Assembly: GCF_002117915.1 (NCBI RefSeq)
Contig: NZ_BDJB01000007.1
Span: forward strand, 124,001 to 188,000
Direction: 5' to 3'
DNA from: Sphingomonas sp. TZW2008
GTDB taxonomy: Bacteria; Pseudomonadota; Alphaproteobacteria; Sphingomonadales; Sphingomonadaceae
Length of the DNA stretch: 64,000 nucleotides
The notes beneath the pieces are model-generated. The model did no database searches and had not been told where the DNA came from. It saw only the letters and a program-made list of their open reading frames with translations. This document shows, in pieces, positions 42,748 to 51,619 of the stretch; within the stretch, counting starts at the first letter, position 1, and every line of letters begins with the position of its first letter. Both the position numbers and the translations under genes were made by a program.

Positions 42748-43718
42748 GGCTGCACCTGCGTCAGCTCGCGCAGCGTCGCGGTCAGCACGCGCCGCACGAG
42801 CGGGATCTTGAAATCATTGTGGCCATAGCCGCGCGCGTCCGCGAGCAGCGCGTCCGCCGCGGCGGCGAAGGTCGCCGCATCGGGCGCCCGGCCGATCAGC
42901 GCCGCCTCGACCGCCGCATCGCGCCACGGCATCGGCGCGAGGCCGCCGAAGCCAAGCGCGGCGTGCGCGATCCGCCCGTCCTGTACCGCGATCACGCCGG
43001 CGACGGAGACCACGGCAAAGGCGTAGGACGCACGATCGCGCACCTTGCGATACGCCTGCCGCGCGCCGGCCGGCGGGGCGGGCAGTGCGACGTGCGTGAT
43101 GAGCTCACCCGGTTCGAGCACCGTCTCGATCTGCGGCGTGTCGCCGGGCAGGCGATAGAAATCGCCGAGCGGGATGCGCCGCCGGTCGCCGTCGGGCTTC
43201 AGCGTCACCACGGCCGCGTCGAGTGCGCGCATCGCGACCGGCATGTCGCCGGGATGCGTCGCGATACACCGATCGCTCGTCCCCAGCACGGCGTGGATGC
43301 GGTTGAACCCGCCGATCGCGTCGCAGCCGCTGCCCGGCACGCGCTTGTTGCACGCTGCATGCGTGTCGTAGAAGAAATAGCAGCGCGTGCGCTGGAGGAG
43401 GTTGCCCCCCGTGGTCGCCTTGTTGCGCAGCTGCCCCGACGCACCGGCGAGCAGCGCGCGGCTCAGCGCCGGGTAGCGCGCGATCACGCGGCGGTCGGCG
43501 GCGAGATCGCTGTTGGGCACCAGCGCGCCGATCAGCAGCCCGCCGTCGCGCTCCTCGATCGTGTTCAGGTCCAGCCGGCTGATGTCTACCAGCGCCTCGG
43601 GGGTCTCGACCTGCAGCTTCATCAGATCGATGAGGTTGGTGCCGCCCGCGATGAACCGCCCGCCCGCCTTCACCGCGGCTTCGGGGCTGTCGGCACGGGT
43701 ATAGCTGAACGTCTTCAC
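42744..43718 (-). CDS. paoB: FAD-binding subunit with extra [4Fe-4S] cysteines (PaoB-like)
   Basis: A 324-residue FAD subunit. FAD-binding: [15 protein letters not shown] and [14 protein letters not shown]. An insertion carries four cysteines at residues 113, 123, 132 and 151 ([22 protein letters not shown] and [12 protein letters not shown]), matching the [4Fe-4S]-binding insertion of E. coli PaoB, absent from ordinary xanthine dehydrogenase FAD subunits. GTG start at 43718 overlaps the FeS-subunit stop (GTGA); in-frame upstream sequence belongs to that gene. Confidence 0.9.
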   Translation of the reverse strand: MKTFSYTRADSPEAAVKAGGRFIAGGTNLIDLMKLQVETPEALVDISRLDLNTIEERDGGLLIGALVPNSDLAADRRVIARYPALSRALLAGASGQLRNKATTGGNLLQRTRCYFFYDTHAACNKRVPGSGCDAIGGFNRIHAVLGTSDRCIATHPGDMPVAMRALDAAVVTLKPDGDRRRIPLGDFYRLPGDTPQIETVLEPGELITHVALPAPPAGARQAYRKVRDRASYAFAVVSVAGVIAVQDGRIAHAALGFGGLAPMPWRDAAVEAALIGRAPDAATFAAAADALLADARGYGHNDFKIPLVRRVLTATLRELTQVQP

Positions 43719-44218
43719 GCCGCCGTCTCCGCCTCGTGCACGTCGCGGATCGCGTCGACGATCGTCGGATAGGCCGAACAGCGACAGATGTTGCCGCTCA
43801 TCCGCTCGCTGATCTCGGCATCGTCGAGCTGCGGCGCCGTGAGATCGCCCGAGACGTGGCTCGGCCACCCCTTCGCAACCTCGTCGAGCATCCCGACTGC
43901 CGAGCAGATCTGCCCGGGCGTGCAATAGCCGCACTGATAGCCGTCGTGGCGGACGAACGCCGCCTGCATCGGGTGCAGCGAGTCGCCGCTGCCCAGCCCC
44001 TCGATCGTCGTAATGTCATCGTCCTGATGCATCACGGCAAGCGTGAGACACGCATTGATCCGCCGCCCGTTGACCAGCACCGTGCACGCGCCGCACTGGC
44101 CGTGGTCGCATCCCTTCTTGGTGCCGGTGAGGCGGAAATCCTCGCGCAGGAGGTCGAGAAGCGAGGCGCGGATATCGGGATCGGCCTCGCGCTTGCTGCC
44201 GTTGATGGTGAAGCGCAT
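43715..44218 (-). CDS. paoA: 2Fe-2S subunit of the molybdenum hydroxylase (PaoA-like)
   Basis: A 167-residue electron-transfer subunit with two [2Fe-2S] clusters. The plant-ferredoxin cluster uses Cys37, Cys42, Cys45 and Cys57 ([24 protein letters not shown]); the second uses CGYC and CRC ([23 protein letters not shown]). E. coli PaoA has a Tat signal. This one starts directly with the ferredoxin fold and has no twin-arginine leader in the in-frame sequence, so the complex is probably cytoplasmic. Only 9 bp separate the start from the divergent lipoprotein gene. Confidence 0.9.
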   Translation of the reverse strand: MRFTINGSKREADPDIRASLLDLLREDFRLTGTKKGCDHGQCGACTVLVNGRRINACLTLAVMHQDDDITTIEGLGSGDSLHPMQAAFVRHDGYQCGYCTPGQICSAVGMLDEVAKGWPSHVSGDLTAPQLDDAEISERMSGNICRCSAYPTIVDAIRDVHEAETAA

Positions 44219-44227
44219 GACGATACT

Positions 44228-45298
44228 ATGCGCGCTTCGATGATCCGATCCAAGAGTGCCGCAATAATTCTTGTTATGCTGCTGGCGGGCGGCTGCGCTT
44301 CGCGGCAACCTGCGGCAATGGATCCGGTCGCCTCGCTCTCGTCCCCCATCGTCATCGCGCACCGCGGCGCCTCGGGCGAGCGGCCCGAGCACACGCTCGC
44401 CGCCTACGCACGTGCGATTCAGCAGGGCGCCGACGTGATCGAGCCCGATCTGGTGCCGACGCGCGACGGCGTGCTCGTCGCGCGGCACGAGAACGAGATC
44501 AGCGAGACGACCGACGTCGCCGATCACCCCGAATTCGCCGATCGCCGCGCCACCAAGACGATCGACGGCAAGACGCTGACCGGCTGGTTCACCGAGGATT
44601 TCACGCTCGCCGAACTGAAGACGCTACGCGCGCGCGAGCGCCTGCCGCTGCTCCGCCCGGACAATACGGCCTATGACGGGCAGGAGACGATCCCGACGCT
44701 CGACGAGGTGATCACGCTCGCCAAGCGGCACGGTGTCGCGATCTACCCCGAAACCAAGCATCCGAGCTATTTCGCCGCGATCGGCCGCGGCACCGATGCG
44801 CCGCTCGTCGCCGCGCTCAAGGCGGCGGGGTGGGACAGCGCCGACGCACCCGTCTTCATCCAGTCGTTCGAGATCGCGAACCTGCGGCGCCTCGCGACGA
44901 TGACGAAGATCCGCCTGATCCAGCTCCTTGATGCGGACGGCGCGCCGGCGGATGGCGCCGCGGCGAGCTATGCCGAGATGACGACGCCCGCCGGGCTGGC
45001 CGCGGTTGCGCGCTACGCCTGGGGGATCGGTCCCAACAAGGCGATGCTATGGCAGGGGGATGCGCCGAGCACGCTGGTCCGCGACGCGCACGCCGCCGGG
45101 CTGCGCGTCCACCCCTGGACGTACCGTGCCGAGAACTACTTCCTCCCGTCACGTTTCCGCCAAGGCATCAATCCGCGCGGACACGGCGATGTCGCCGCCG
45201 AGATTTCAGCCGCGCTTCGCCTTGGTATCGACGGATTCTTCACCGATTTTCCTGCTATCGGGGTGAAGGCGCGAAACGACGCGCGGGGAGTGAAGTGA
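44228..45298 (+). CDS. glpQ: Glycerophosphodiester phosphodiesterase (lipoprotein)
   Basis: Hydrolyses glycerophosphodiesters to glycerol-3-phosphate and an alcohol in the periplasm. 356 residues from ATG 44228; an ATG at 44240 is equally possible, neither has a strong ribosome-binding site. The signal ends at lipobox LAGGC. GDPD motifs: IAHRGASGERPEHTLAAYARAIQQGADVIEPDLVPTRDGVLVARHE and the C-terminal GLRVHPWTYR...GIDGFFTDFP. Long form (GlpQ type with inserted loop). Coupled to the following lipoprotein gene (TGATG). Confidence 0.92.
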   Translation: MRASMIRSKSAAIILVMLLAGGCASRQPAAMDPVASLSSPIVIAHRGASGERPEHTLAAYARAIQQGADVIEPDLVPTRDGVLVARHENEISETTDVADHPEFADRRATKTIDGKTLTGWFTEDFTLAELKTLRARERLPLLRPDNTAYDGQETIPTLDEVITLAKRHGVAIYPETKHPSYFAAIGRGTDAPLVAALKAAGWDSADAPVFIQSFEIANLRRLATMTKIRLIQLLDADGAPADGAAASYAEMTTPAGLAAVARYAWGIGPNKAMLWQGDAPSTLVRDAHAAGLRVHPWTYRAENYFLPSRFRQGINPRGHGDVAAEISAALRLGIDGFFTDFPAIGVKARNDARGVK

Positions 45299-45582
45299 TG
45301 CGTAAGATCATCGTGTGTGCGGCCGCGCTGGCACTGCCGCTAAGCGCGGGCGGGTGCATCCGTACCGCGGCCAGCGTCGTCACTGCGCCGTTCAAGGTCG
45401 CGGGGCAGGCGGCGGACTGGGCGACGACCAGCCAGGACGAGGCGGATCGCAACTACGGCCGCAAGATGCGCAAGAAGGAAGCGCGCGAGGGCCGCGAGCG
45501 CCGCGACTGGGAGAAGCGCTGCCGCCGCGATCCGGAGAATTGCGGTAGCTACGACGGCTACGTCGCCGGCCGCGACAATTAG
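45298..45582 (+). CDS. Small predicted lipoprotein, unknown family
   Basis: 94 residues. The signal MRKIIVCAAALALPLSAGGC ends in a lipobox Cys. The mature part has a short hydrophobic region (TAASVVTAPFKVAGQAADWATT) and a highly charged Arg/Lys/Glu stretch (NYGRKMRKKEAREGRERRDWEKRCRRDPENC). Starts on the stop of glpQ. I do not recognise it. Confidence 0.7.
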   Translation: MRKIIVCAAALALPLSAGGCIRTAASVVTAPFKVAGQAADWATTSQDEADRNYGRKMRKKEAREGRERRDWEKRCRRDPENCGSYDGYVAGRDN

Positions 45583-45602
45583 GCGAACCCGCTAGGCCGC
45601 GT

Positions 45603-46325
45603 TCATCGCGCGCGGCCCAGCGTCTCGGCAACCGCCTGCAGCACCTGCGGGCGATGCTGCACGCCCATGTGGCTCGCCACGACCTCGATCGCGCGGCATC
45701 CCGGCTCGTTCGGCGCGTGGCAGATCAGGCCGTTGACGATCCCGTCGGTGGCGCTCCAGATCGCGGTGGCGGGCACTGGCAGCGGGCGCGCGATCTCGGC
45801 CAGCCGCTCCTGCACGGCCGGCCCGTCGACCTTCTCGCCCGTCATCCACTCGAACAGACGCCACACGTTGGTCGCGCGCGGGCTGCCCGCATAAGGCGCT
45901 GCGATGGTAATCACCTCGCGCACCAGATCGGGACGGCGATGCGCCGCGAGCCGCGCGATCATCCCGCCCAGGCTGACGCCGACCAGCGTGACCGGCCCGT
46001 TCTGCGCCGCGCTCGTCTCGAGCCGCGCGAAGAGCAGTTCGGCCTCCGCGCCGATCGTGCGCACGCCGAAATTGGCGCCCATTCCCCACCCCTCGGCGCG
46101 GTAGCCGAGCCAGCCGAGATAGCGGCGCATCGGAAACATCGACCGGTCGCCGGTGAACAGCCCGGGCAGCGTCACCACCGTCCGCCCGTCACCCTTCTGC
46201 GCCGACAGCAGCGTACGACGTGCGCCGAGCAGCGACATCGTGCCCGCGATCGAGCGTACCGGCTCGGCAATCCAATGCCGCGGCGGTGGCGGCGAGAGCG
46301 CGAAGGGAAGGGCGGCGGCAGTCAT
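45603..46325 (-). CDS. Alpha/beta hydrolase
   Basis: A 240-residue hydrolase. The nucleophile elbow is LVGVSLGGMIA (GVSLG, serine nucleophile), preceded by VVTLPGLFTGDRSMFPMRRYLGWLGYRAEGWGMGANFG, which resembles the lipase/PGAP1-like group. Candidate acid in WSATDGIVN and His in VVASHMGVQHRPQ complete a triad. The substrate is unknown; no signal peptide. Single gene. Confidence 0.85.
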   Translation of the reverse strand: MTAAALPFALSPPPPRHWIAEPVRSIAGTMSLLGARRTLLSAQKGDGRTVVTLPGLFTGDRSMFPMRRYLGWLGYRAEGWGMGANFGVRTIGAEAELLFARLETSAAQNGPVTLVGVSLGGMIARLAAHRRPDLVREVITIAAPYAGSPRATNVWRLFEWMTGEKVDGPAVQERLAEIARPLPVPATAIWSATDGIVNGLICHAPNEPGCRAIEVVASHMGVQHRPQVLQAVAETLGRAR

Positions 46326-46438
46326 CGGCGGTTCCGTAGCGAAGGGCTTGCGCGGTAGAGCGCAGCGTGCCTCGTTACAGTTCCATGACAGAACGGCGCC
46401 TGAACCGATAGCGCCGAACTCGCGGCGTTATCGGATCG

Positions 46439-47734
46439 CTACTCAGCGCTGACCAGCAGCTTGTCGATTCGCCGCCCGTCGAGGTCGACCACCTCGAACT
46501 TCCAGCCCTGCTCGACGAAGCTCTCGCCCTCGCCGGGCAGATGGCGGAACACCGCCAGCGCGAGCCCGGCGACGGTCGCATAGTCGCGATCCTCGGGCAG
46601 ATCGATGCCGAGCCGGTCGGCGAGCGCGTCCGCCGCCATCGTGCCGGCAACGAGCAGCGATCCATCGTCACGCTCGACGACGTTGGGCGCGTCGCCAGGA
46701 TCGCTGTCCGACGCGAACTCGCCGGCAATCGCGGCGAGCAGGTTGGCCGGCGTCACGATCCCTTCGAAATGGCCGTATTCGTCGTGGATCAGCGCCATCG
46801 GCACGTCGGCGCGGCGCAGCGCGTCGAGCGCGTCCATTGCGTCGATCCGGTCGATCACCACCGGCGCCTTGCGCACCAGCTGCGCCAGATCGAGCGTCTC
46901 GCCGCGCGCCAGCGCACGCGCGATGTCACGCGCCTGCACCACGCCGATCACCGCGTCGATCGATCCGTTGGCGACCGGCAGCCGGCTGTGCGCCGAATCG
47001 AGCAGCTTGGCGCGGATCGCCGCGTCGTCGAGCGCGGCGTCGAGCCATTCCACCTCGGTCCGCGGCGTCATCACCTCGCGCACCGGACGATCGGCGAGCC
47101 GCACGACGCCAGAGATGATCGAGCGTTCATGCTCCTCGATGATGCCCGATTTCGACGCTTCGGCGACGATGTGGTGGATCTCCTCAGCGGTGACGTGCTC
47201 TTCCGATTCGCGGTTCAGCCGCAGCAGCTTGAAGATCAGCGCGCTGCTCGCATCGAGCAGCCAGACGAGCGGCTTGGTGCCGACCGCGAGCCACGTCATC
47301 GGCAGCGCGATCCAGGCCGCGACCGGCTCGGGCTTGCGCAGCGCGAACTGCTTGGGGACGAGCTCGCCCAGGATCAGCGAGGCAAAGGTCGTCAGCCCGA
47401 TCACCAGCGTCAGCCCGATCGTGTGCGCCGCTGCCGCGGGGACGCCGAGCGCCGCGATTCGCGCCGCGGTAGGCTCGCCCAAGCTCGCGCCCGAATAGGC
47501 GCCGTTGACGATCCCGATCAGCGTGATGCCGATCTGCACCGTCGACAGGAACTTTCCGGGATCCGCCGCCAGCGTCAGCGCCGCGCGCGCGCCGCGATGC
47601 CCGCCGCGCGCCATCGCCTCCAGCCGCGCGCGTCGCGATGATACGATCGCGAGCTCGCTCATCGCGAAGACGCCGTTCAGCGCGACGAGCGCGAGGATGA
47701 TGAGGACGTCGATCCAGGGGAACGGCGGAAGCAT
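46439..47734 (-). CDS. CNNM/CorC (HlyC-like) family membrane transporter
   Basis: A 431-residue protein: DUF21 transmembrane domain (residues about 1-180, IDVLIILALVALNGVFAMSELAIVSSRRARLE, GITLIGIVNGAYSGASLG), a pair of CBS domains (VMTPRTEVEWLDAAL, VVIDRIDAMDALDALRRADVPMALIHDEYGHFEGIVTPANLLAAI) and the C-terminal CorC_HlyC FAD-like domain. Family members are involved in Mg2+/Co2+ efflux. The hemolysin name is historical. Confidence 0.92.
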   Translation of the reverse strand: MLPPFPWIDVLIILALVALNGVFAMSELAIVSSRRARLEAMARGGHRGARAALTLAADPGKFLSTVQIGITLIGIVNGAYSGASLGEPTAARIAALGVPAAAAHTIGLTLVIGLTTFASLILGELVPKQFALRKPEPVAAWIALPMTWLAVGTKPLVWLLDASSALIFKLLRLNRESEEHVTAEEIHHIVAEASKSGIIEEHERSIISGVVRLADRPVREVMTPRTEVEWLDAALDDAAIRAKLLDSAHSRLPVANGSIDAVIGVVQARDIARALARGETLDLAQLVRKAPVVIDRIDAMDALDALRRADVPMALIHDEYGHFEGIVTPANLLAAIAGEFASDSDPGDAPNVVERDDGSLLVAGTMAADALADRLGIDLPEDRDYATVAGLALAVFRHLPGEGESFVEQGWKFEVVDLDGRRIDKLLVSAE

Positions 47735-47862
47735 GATGTAGCGGTCTCTTGGCCGGAAAAGCCGCCGCCCACAACCACCCGCGTCAGCGAAGGTTCAGCA
47801 CGGAGGCGGAACAACCGCTGCGAAAGCCGGTTTGAGGCGGACATCTGTAAGGGGAAATGTTG

Positions 47863-48540
47863 ATGCGTATCAAGTCGGCTCTGATCTCGGCGATAGCCGG
47901 CGGTGCCTTGCTCACCACTGCCGCGTGCACCACTGATCCCGAGACGGGCGAGCGGCGGATCTCCAAGGCGGCGATCGGTGGCATCGGCGGCGCGCTCGGC
48001 GGCTATCTGCTCGGCGATCTCGTAGGCGGGCGGCGCGATCGCACGGAAAAGATCATCGGCGCTGGCATCGGCGGCATCGCCGGCGCGGGGATTGGCGCCT
48101 ATATGGACAAGCAGGAACGCGATCTGCGCGCGCGTACTGCAGGCACCGACGTGCAGGTGATCCGCCAGGGCGACGATCTGCTGCTCAACATCCCCAGCGG
48201 GATCAACTTCGCGTACAATTCGGCGGCGGTGCAGCCGCAGTTCCAGCGCACGCTCGATCAGGTTGCCGGCGTGCTCAGCGAATACAACCGCACCTATGTT
48301 GACGTGTACGGCCATACCGATTCGACCGGCAGCGACGCCTATAACCAGGGCCTGTCCGAACAGCGCGCCCGCGCCGTCGCTGACTATCTGTCGACCCGCG
48401 GGGTGCAGAGCGCGCGGATCGGCACCCGCGGCTTCGGCGAGACGCAGCCGATCGCGACCAACGAGACCGAGGAAGGTCGCGCCGCGAATCGCCGCGTCGA
48501 GATCAAGATCGTGCCGATCTCGCAGAACGAAGCTGGCTGA
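47863..48540 (+). CDS. OmpA-family peptidoglycan-binding lipoprotein
   Basis: 225 residues. Signal with lipobox-like TTAAC, a glycine-zipper segment (AAIGGIGGALGGYLLGDLVGG, GAGIGGIAGAGIGAYMDKQE) and a C-terminal OmpA domain (FAYNSAAVQPQFQRTLDQVAGVLSEYNRTYVDVYGHTDSTGSDAYNQGLSEQRARAVADYLSTRG, EGRAANRRVEIKI) that binds peptidoglycan. It resembles the YiaD group. AAGGGGA precedes the ATG at 47863 by 8 nt; an upstream in-frame ATG at 47857 is too close to it. Confidence 0.9.
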   Translation: MRIKSALISAIAGGALLTTAACTTDPETGERRISKAAIGGIGGALGGYLLGDLVGGRRDRTEKIIGAGIGGIAGAGIGAYMDKQERDLRARTAGTDVQVIRQGDDLLLNIPSGINFAYNSAAVQPQFQRTLDQVAGVLSEYNRTYVDVYGHTDSTGSDAYNQGLSEQRARAVADYLSTRGVQSARIGTRGFGETQPIATNETEEGRAANRRVEIKIVPISQNEAG

Positions 48541-48546
48541 GCCGGT

Positions 48547-48572
48547 GGCGCTGACGCAGGTTCGTCAGCGCC
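48547..48572. terminator. Bidirectional hairpin between the OmpA-like gene and tadA
   Basis: GGCGCTGACG and CGTCAGCGCC form a perfect 10-bp stem with a 6-nt loop in the convergent gap, overlapping the tadA stop. No long T-run on either side. Confidence 0.55.
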
Positions 48573-49014
48573 GCGCCTGAAAGAAAGCGCGCAGCAGGTC
48601 GCGCGCCTCGCCATCACCGATCCCGGCGTAAATGTCGGGCCGGTGGTGGCAGGTCGGCTGCTCGAACAGGCGCGGACCGTGTTCGACGGCGCCACCCTTC
48701 GCGTCGCTCGCCGCATAATAGAGCCGCGCAATCCGCGCGTGCGCGATCGCCCCGGCGCACATCGCGCATGGCTCCAGCGTCACCCACAGGTCGCAATCCT
48801 CCAGCCGGTCGCGCCCGAGCCGCGCAGCGGCGGCACGGATCGCCAGCATCTCGGCATGCGCGGTCGGATCGTGCAGGCGGCGCGGCGCATTGGCTGCGGT
48901 CGCGATCACCTCGCCCCGGTGCACGATGACCGCGCCGACCGGCACTTCGCCGGTGCCCGCCGCCTCGCAGGCGGCGTCAAGCGCGCGGCGCATCGGTGCG
49001 GGCAGAGGAAACAT
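48565..49014 (-). CDS. tadA: tRNA-specific adenosine deaminase
   Basis: Deaminates A34 of tRNA-Arg(ACG) to inosine. 149 residues: His53 and Glu55 in THAEM/TAHAE supply one zinc ligand and the catalytic acid, Cys82 and Cys85 in LEPCAMCAGA the other ligands. VGAVIVHRGEVIATAAN and the C-terminal RDLLRAFFQARR also fit. Full length, cytoplasmic. Confidence 0.95.
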   Translation of the reverse strand: MFPLPAPMRRALDAACEAAGTGEVPVGAVIVHRGEVIATAANAPRRLHDPTAHAEMLAIRAAAARLGRDRLEDCDLWVTLEPCAMCAGAIAHARIARLYYAASDAKGGAVEHGPRLFEQPTCHHRPDIYAGIGDGEARDLLRAFFQARR

Positions 49015-49074
49015 CCCGCCGCCCGTATCGCCGATTAGCGGGGCTCGCCAGTCGAGCGGCCGCCGGAAACGTGC

Positions 49075-49314
49075 TTACTGTGCCGGCGTCGGCGTCGCGC
49101 CGGGCTTCTGCACCTGGATGCTGGGCACTTCGACCGTCTTGGTCTCCGTGCCGACGTCGATTCGCCCGACATCGGCCTTGAACTCGGGCGCCTGCCCGCC
49201 CTCGATACGCGGCAACTGCGCCGTCCGGGTCTGATCGATGCTGATGAACCCCGTCGCCATCCCCGCCAGGATCACGAGTGCGGCGATGCCGAGTAGGACG
49301 AGCAGGGCACGCAT
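49075..49314 (-). CDS. Small single-span membrane protein, unknown
   Basis: A 79-residue protein with one N-terminal hydrophobic segment (MRALLVLLGIAALVILAGMATGF) and a polar tail (GGQAPEFKADVGRIDVGTETKTVEVPSIQVQKP) that probably faces the periplasm. The start at 49314 is preferred because the in-frame extension to 49377 lacks a signal. Family not recognised. Lies 60 nt upstream of tadA on the same strand. Confidence 0.65.
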   Translation of the reverse strand: MRALLVLLGIAALVILAGMATGFISIDQTRTAQLPRIEGGQAPEFKADVGRIDVGTETKTVEVPSIQVQKPGATPTPAQ

Positions 49315-49387
49315 GACGGGGATCTCCACAACCGATTCGCTGCCGGAACAACGCCCGCCCGCGGCCAAGGGTTGCATCGCCGGTCGC

Positions 49388-49416
49388 TTGACCTTTCGTC
49401 GCGTGATGGTTATCTG
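49388..49416 (+). promoter_or_regulatory. Predicted sigma70-type promoter of rpmB
   Basis: TTGACC (49388-49393) and TATCTG (49411-49416) separated by 17 bp, 42 bp before the rpmB start. Confidence 0.55.
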
Positions 49417-49457
49417 CGCCCACTTTCCGGGCCAACCCGAAACTCAGGATCTGAATC

Positions 49458-49754
49458 ATGTCGCGCATCTGCGAGCTGACCGGCAAGGGCCGGCAGGTGG
49501 GACACAATGTTTCCCACGCCAACAACAAGACCAAGCGCACCTTCCTGCCCAACCTGCAGAACGTGACGCTGATGTCCGATTCGCTCGAGAGGAGCGTCCG
49601 CCTGCGTGTGTCGACGCATGGCCTGCGTTCGGTCGAGCATAACGGCGGTCTCGACAACTGGCTGGTCAAGACGGGCGACGACAAGCTGTCGCTGCGTGCA
49701 CGCCGCCTGAAGCGCGACGTCGTCAAGAAGCTGGCGGCCGCTACCGCCGCCTGA
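49458..49754 (+). CDS. rpmB: 50S ribosomal protein L28
   Basis: A 98-residue large-subunit protein. [41 protein letters not shown] is the L28 signature, and [17 protein letters not shown] the C-terminal helix. The N-terminal zinc-ribbon cysteines are reduced to one, as common in alphaproteobacteria. Monocistronic with a clear terminator downstream. Confidence 0.97.
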   Translation: MSRICELTGKGRQVGHNVSHANNKTKRTFLPNLQNVTLMSDSLERSVRLRVSTHGLRSVEHNGGLDNWLVKTGDDKLSLRARRLKRDVVKKLAAATAA

Positions 49755-49781
49755 TCGGCGCGCGATTGCAAGGTTCGAACG

Positions 49782-49812
49782 GCCTGCTGCCCCACCGGGC
49801 AGCGGGCCTTTC
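49782..49812 (+). terminator. Terminator after rpmB
   Basis: GCTGCCC (49786-49792) and GGGCAGC (49797-49803) around a 4-nt loop, extended by GGCC arms and followed by TTTCG, about 30 nt after the rpmB stop. Confidence 0.75.
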
Positions 49813-49841
49813 GCTGTTGTGGGGCAGCGATCGTCGCCGGC

Positions 49842-50849
49842 TCAACCGTCTAGCGCGAACTTGAGCAGATAGGTTGGTCGCCACGGCATCGCGTCATTGT
49901 CGGTCACGATCCACACGATCGTCCGCCCGCGCTCGCGCGTGATCGCCAGCCCCTCGCAATTCTCGTCCACGAGCGGCGCGCGCAGGGTCGCAATCACCCG
50001 CCCGGCCACCTGCGCCCCCGCGCGAATCGAATCGCGCGGCACGCGGACGAGCTTGGCGGAGAAATCGAACGGAAAGCGGAAGCGCCGCGTCAGGATTAGC
50101 AGGTCGCCGTTGGGCAGCGTTGCCGCATCGCTCGGGTCGTAGCGCTCGGGCGGCACGAACAGGAAGCGCGCAATTCGCGTGTCCGCGCGCGTCGGATCGC
50201 CCGAAAACAGCACCGCGTGGCGCGTTCGACGGTTCGGCTTGCGCTCGGCGATCGCGACGAAGCGGCCGTCCGCTAGTCGCGTGAGCGATTCGACGCCCTG
50301 GTTGGTCGCCCAGTCGCGCATCGCTGCCGGCTGCGCCCGCCCCATCGCCCGGCCGAAGTCGGCTGCGTAGCGCCAGATCTCGTTGTTGTTCTCGAACCCG
50401 ATCCACGCCGTGCCGGTGGCGGGATCGAGCGCAATCGATTCGCTGTCACGGTCCGATCGCGTCCACCCCGTCCCCGGCCCCGCGCGCAGCACATGACCGC
50501 TGGGATCGATCACGCGGCCCCCCGCGATCGCGAAGCGGACGATATTGCCGCCATCCGACAATAAGGTGATTCGACCGTCGCGCAGCGCGATGCCCGAGAA
50601 GCCACCGAACGCCGGCGTCGGGCTTGTCAGCGTCACCCCGCCGATCGGGCGCAGCGCGCCGACGCGCGCCGGCCAGCCGCCCGCGGGGACGTACGGCAGG
50701 GCGCGGATTTCGGGCGTCGCGCGGATCAGCGGCAGCCGCTCGTCGCCGCTGTAACGCGGCACGGCCAGCAGCACGGCGATGATCGAAAGGATGATGCGCA
50801 CGCCCGCGCCATAGGCGCTTCTTGCCTGAACGGTCGATAACGAGCGCAT
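49842..50849 (-). CDS. Esterase-like activity of phytase family protein
   Basis: A 335-residue exported propeller-like protein. An N-terminal hydrophobic stretch (VRIILSIIAVLLAVPRYSG) is followed by GGVTLTSPTPAFGGFSGIALRDGRITLLSDGG, RDSESIALDPATGTAWIGFENNNEIWRY and VDENCEGLAITRERGRTIVWIVTDND, the pattern of the PF13449 group. Substrate unknown, and direct phytase activity should not be assumed. The start may be the ATG at 50849 or the GTG at 50801, which would begin the signal directly. Confidence 0.75.
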   Translation of the reverse strand: MRSLSTVQARSAYGAGVRIILSIIAVLLAVPRYSGDERLPLIRATPEIRALPYVPAGGWPARVGALRPIGGVTLTSPTPAFGGFSGIALRDGRITLLSDGGNIVRFAIAGGRVIDPSGHVLRAGPGTGWTRSDRDSESIALDPATGTAWIGFENNNEIWRYAADFGRAMGRAQPAAMRDWATNQGVESLTRLADGRFVAIAERKPNRRTRHAVLFSGDPTRADTRIARFLFVPPERYDPSDAATLPNGDLLILTRRFRFPFDFSAKLVRVPRDSIRAGAQVAGRVIATLRAPLVDENCEGLAITRERGRTIVWIVTDNDAMPWRPTYLLKFALDG

Positions 50850-50938
50850 TCAGGCTTCACTCAACGCGACTCGGCCAAAAGCGTGTTCATCGAGGCGGCA
50901 CCCGCCGTCTCGCCGGAAACACCAACGGGAGTTGCAAG

Positions 50939-51289
50939 ATGTTCAAGAAGCTTTCGCTCGCCGGCGCCGCTCTCGCCATGAGCACGGTCGCCATGATCCC
51001 GGCCGAAGCGTCGGCGCAGCGCTACTATGGCGATCGCTACGAGCGCCAGTATCGCGGCTATGACAACGGCTACCGCAACTATCGTGGGAATGACCGGCGC
51101 TACTATCGCAACCAGCGCTGCAACAACGGCACCACCGGCACGATCGTCGGCGCGATCGCCGGCGGCCTGCTCGGCCGGGTCGTCGACAGCCGCGGTGATC
51201 GCACGCTCGGCACGGTGCTCGGCGGCGTCGGCGGCGCGGTGGCAGGCAATGCGATCGAGAAGTCGAACAACCCGCGCTACTGCCGCTAA
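50939..51289 (+). CDS. Glycine-zipper 2TM surface-antigen-like protein
   Basis: 116 residues. Signal peptide ending ASAQ, a Tyr/Arg/Asn-rich region (YGDRYERQYRGYDNGYRNYRGNDRRYYRNQR), then a glycine-zipper pair (GTIVGAIAGGLLGRVVDSRGDRTLGTVLGGVGGAVAGNAIEKS) as in 17-kDa surface antigen and YmgG/SlyB-like proteins. GGGAG sits upstream of the ATG. Function probably structural in the outer envelope. Divergent from the esterase-like gene. Confidence 0.8.
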   Translation: MFKKLSLAGAALAMSTVAMIPAEASAQRYYGDRYERQYRGYDNGYRNYRGNDRRYYRNQRCNNGTTGTIVGAIAGGLLGRVVDSRGDRTLGTVLGGVGGAVAGNAIEKSNNPRYCR

Positions 51290-51619
51290 CCAGATGGCCT
51301 GACGGCCGAACCCTTCCCTCCGGTCGCGTATCGAGGGCGCGGGCCCGCTTCCCAACGGAGGCGGGCCCGTTGTTATATGCGGCGCTATTGTTCGCAGCGG
51401 TTCGCGCCGCTATCTCTCGCGCCATGCCGCTCGTCCGCGCCACGACTAGCACCACCACCCCGGTCACCCGGGGGCGGTCGCCCACGCGCTAGGCGCGCGG
51501 TCGGCCAGCTCGCCCGGGAACGGGTGGGCCGGCGTCCCTTCCCGTTCCTGCACCCATCGGACGCTCTTTTCGCGCGGGCGCGCCTCGCCTAAGCGGCAAG
51601 CATTGCAGGAAAGCCAGTG
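51290..51619. other. Intergenic region between the surface-antigen-like gene and thrS
   Basis: 330 bp holding the terminator at 51340-51369 and the thrS leader. Short open frames on both strands have no supporting features. The thrS leader contains a GC-rich repeat (CCCGGGAACGGGTGGGCC), and I see no leader peptide. Confidence 0.45.
51340..51369 (+). terminator. Terminator after the glycine-zipper gene
   Basis: CGGGCCCGC (51340-51348) and GCGGGCCCG (51361-51369) with a 12-nt loop, followed by TTGTTATAT. Confidence 0.7.

Noticed and set aside
39457..42828. 1123-codon plus-strand open frame across the molybdenum cluster
   Set aside because: Antisense to nucleotidyltransferase, xdhC and paoC with clear family motifs; Arg/Ala/His-rich shadow.
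51377..51592. 71-codon open frame before thrS
   Set aside because: It overlaps the terminator tail, lacks a ribosome-binding site and is Arg/Pro-rich as expected from GC composition.
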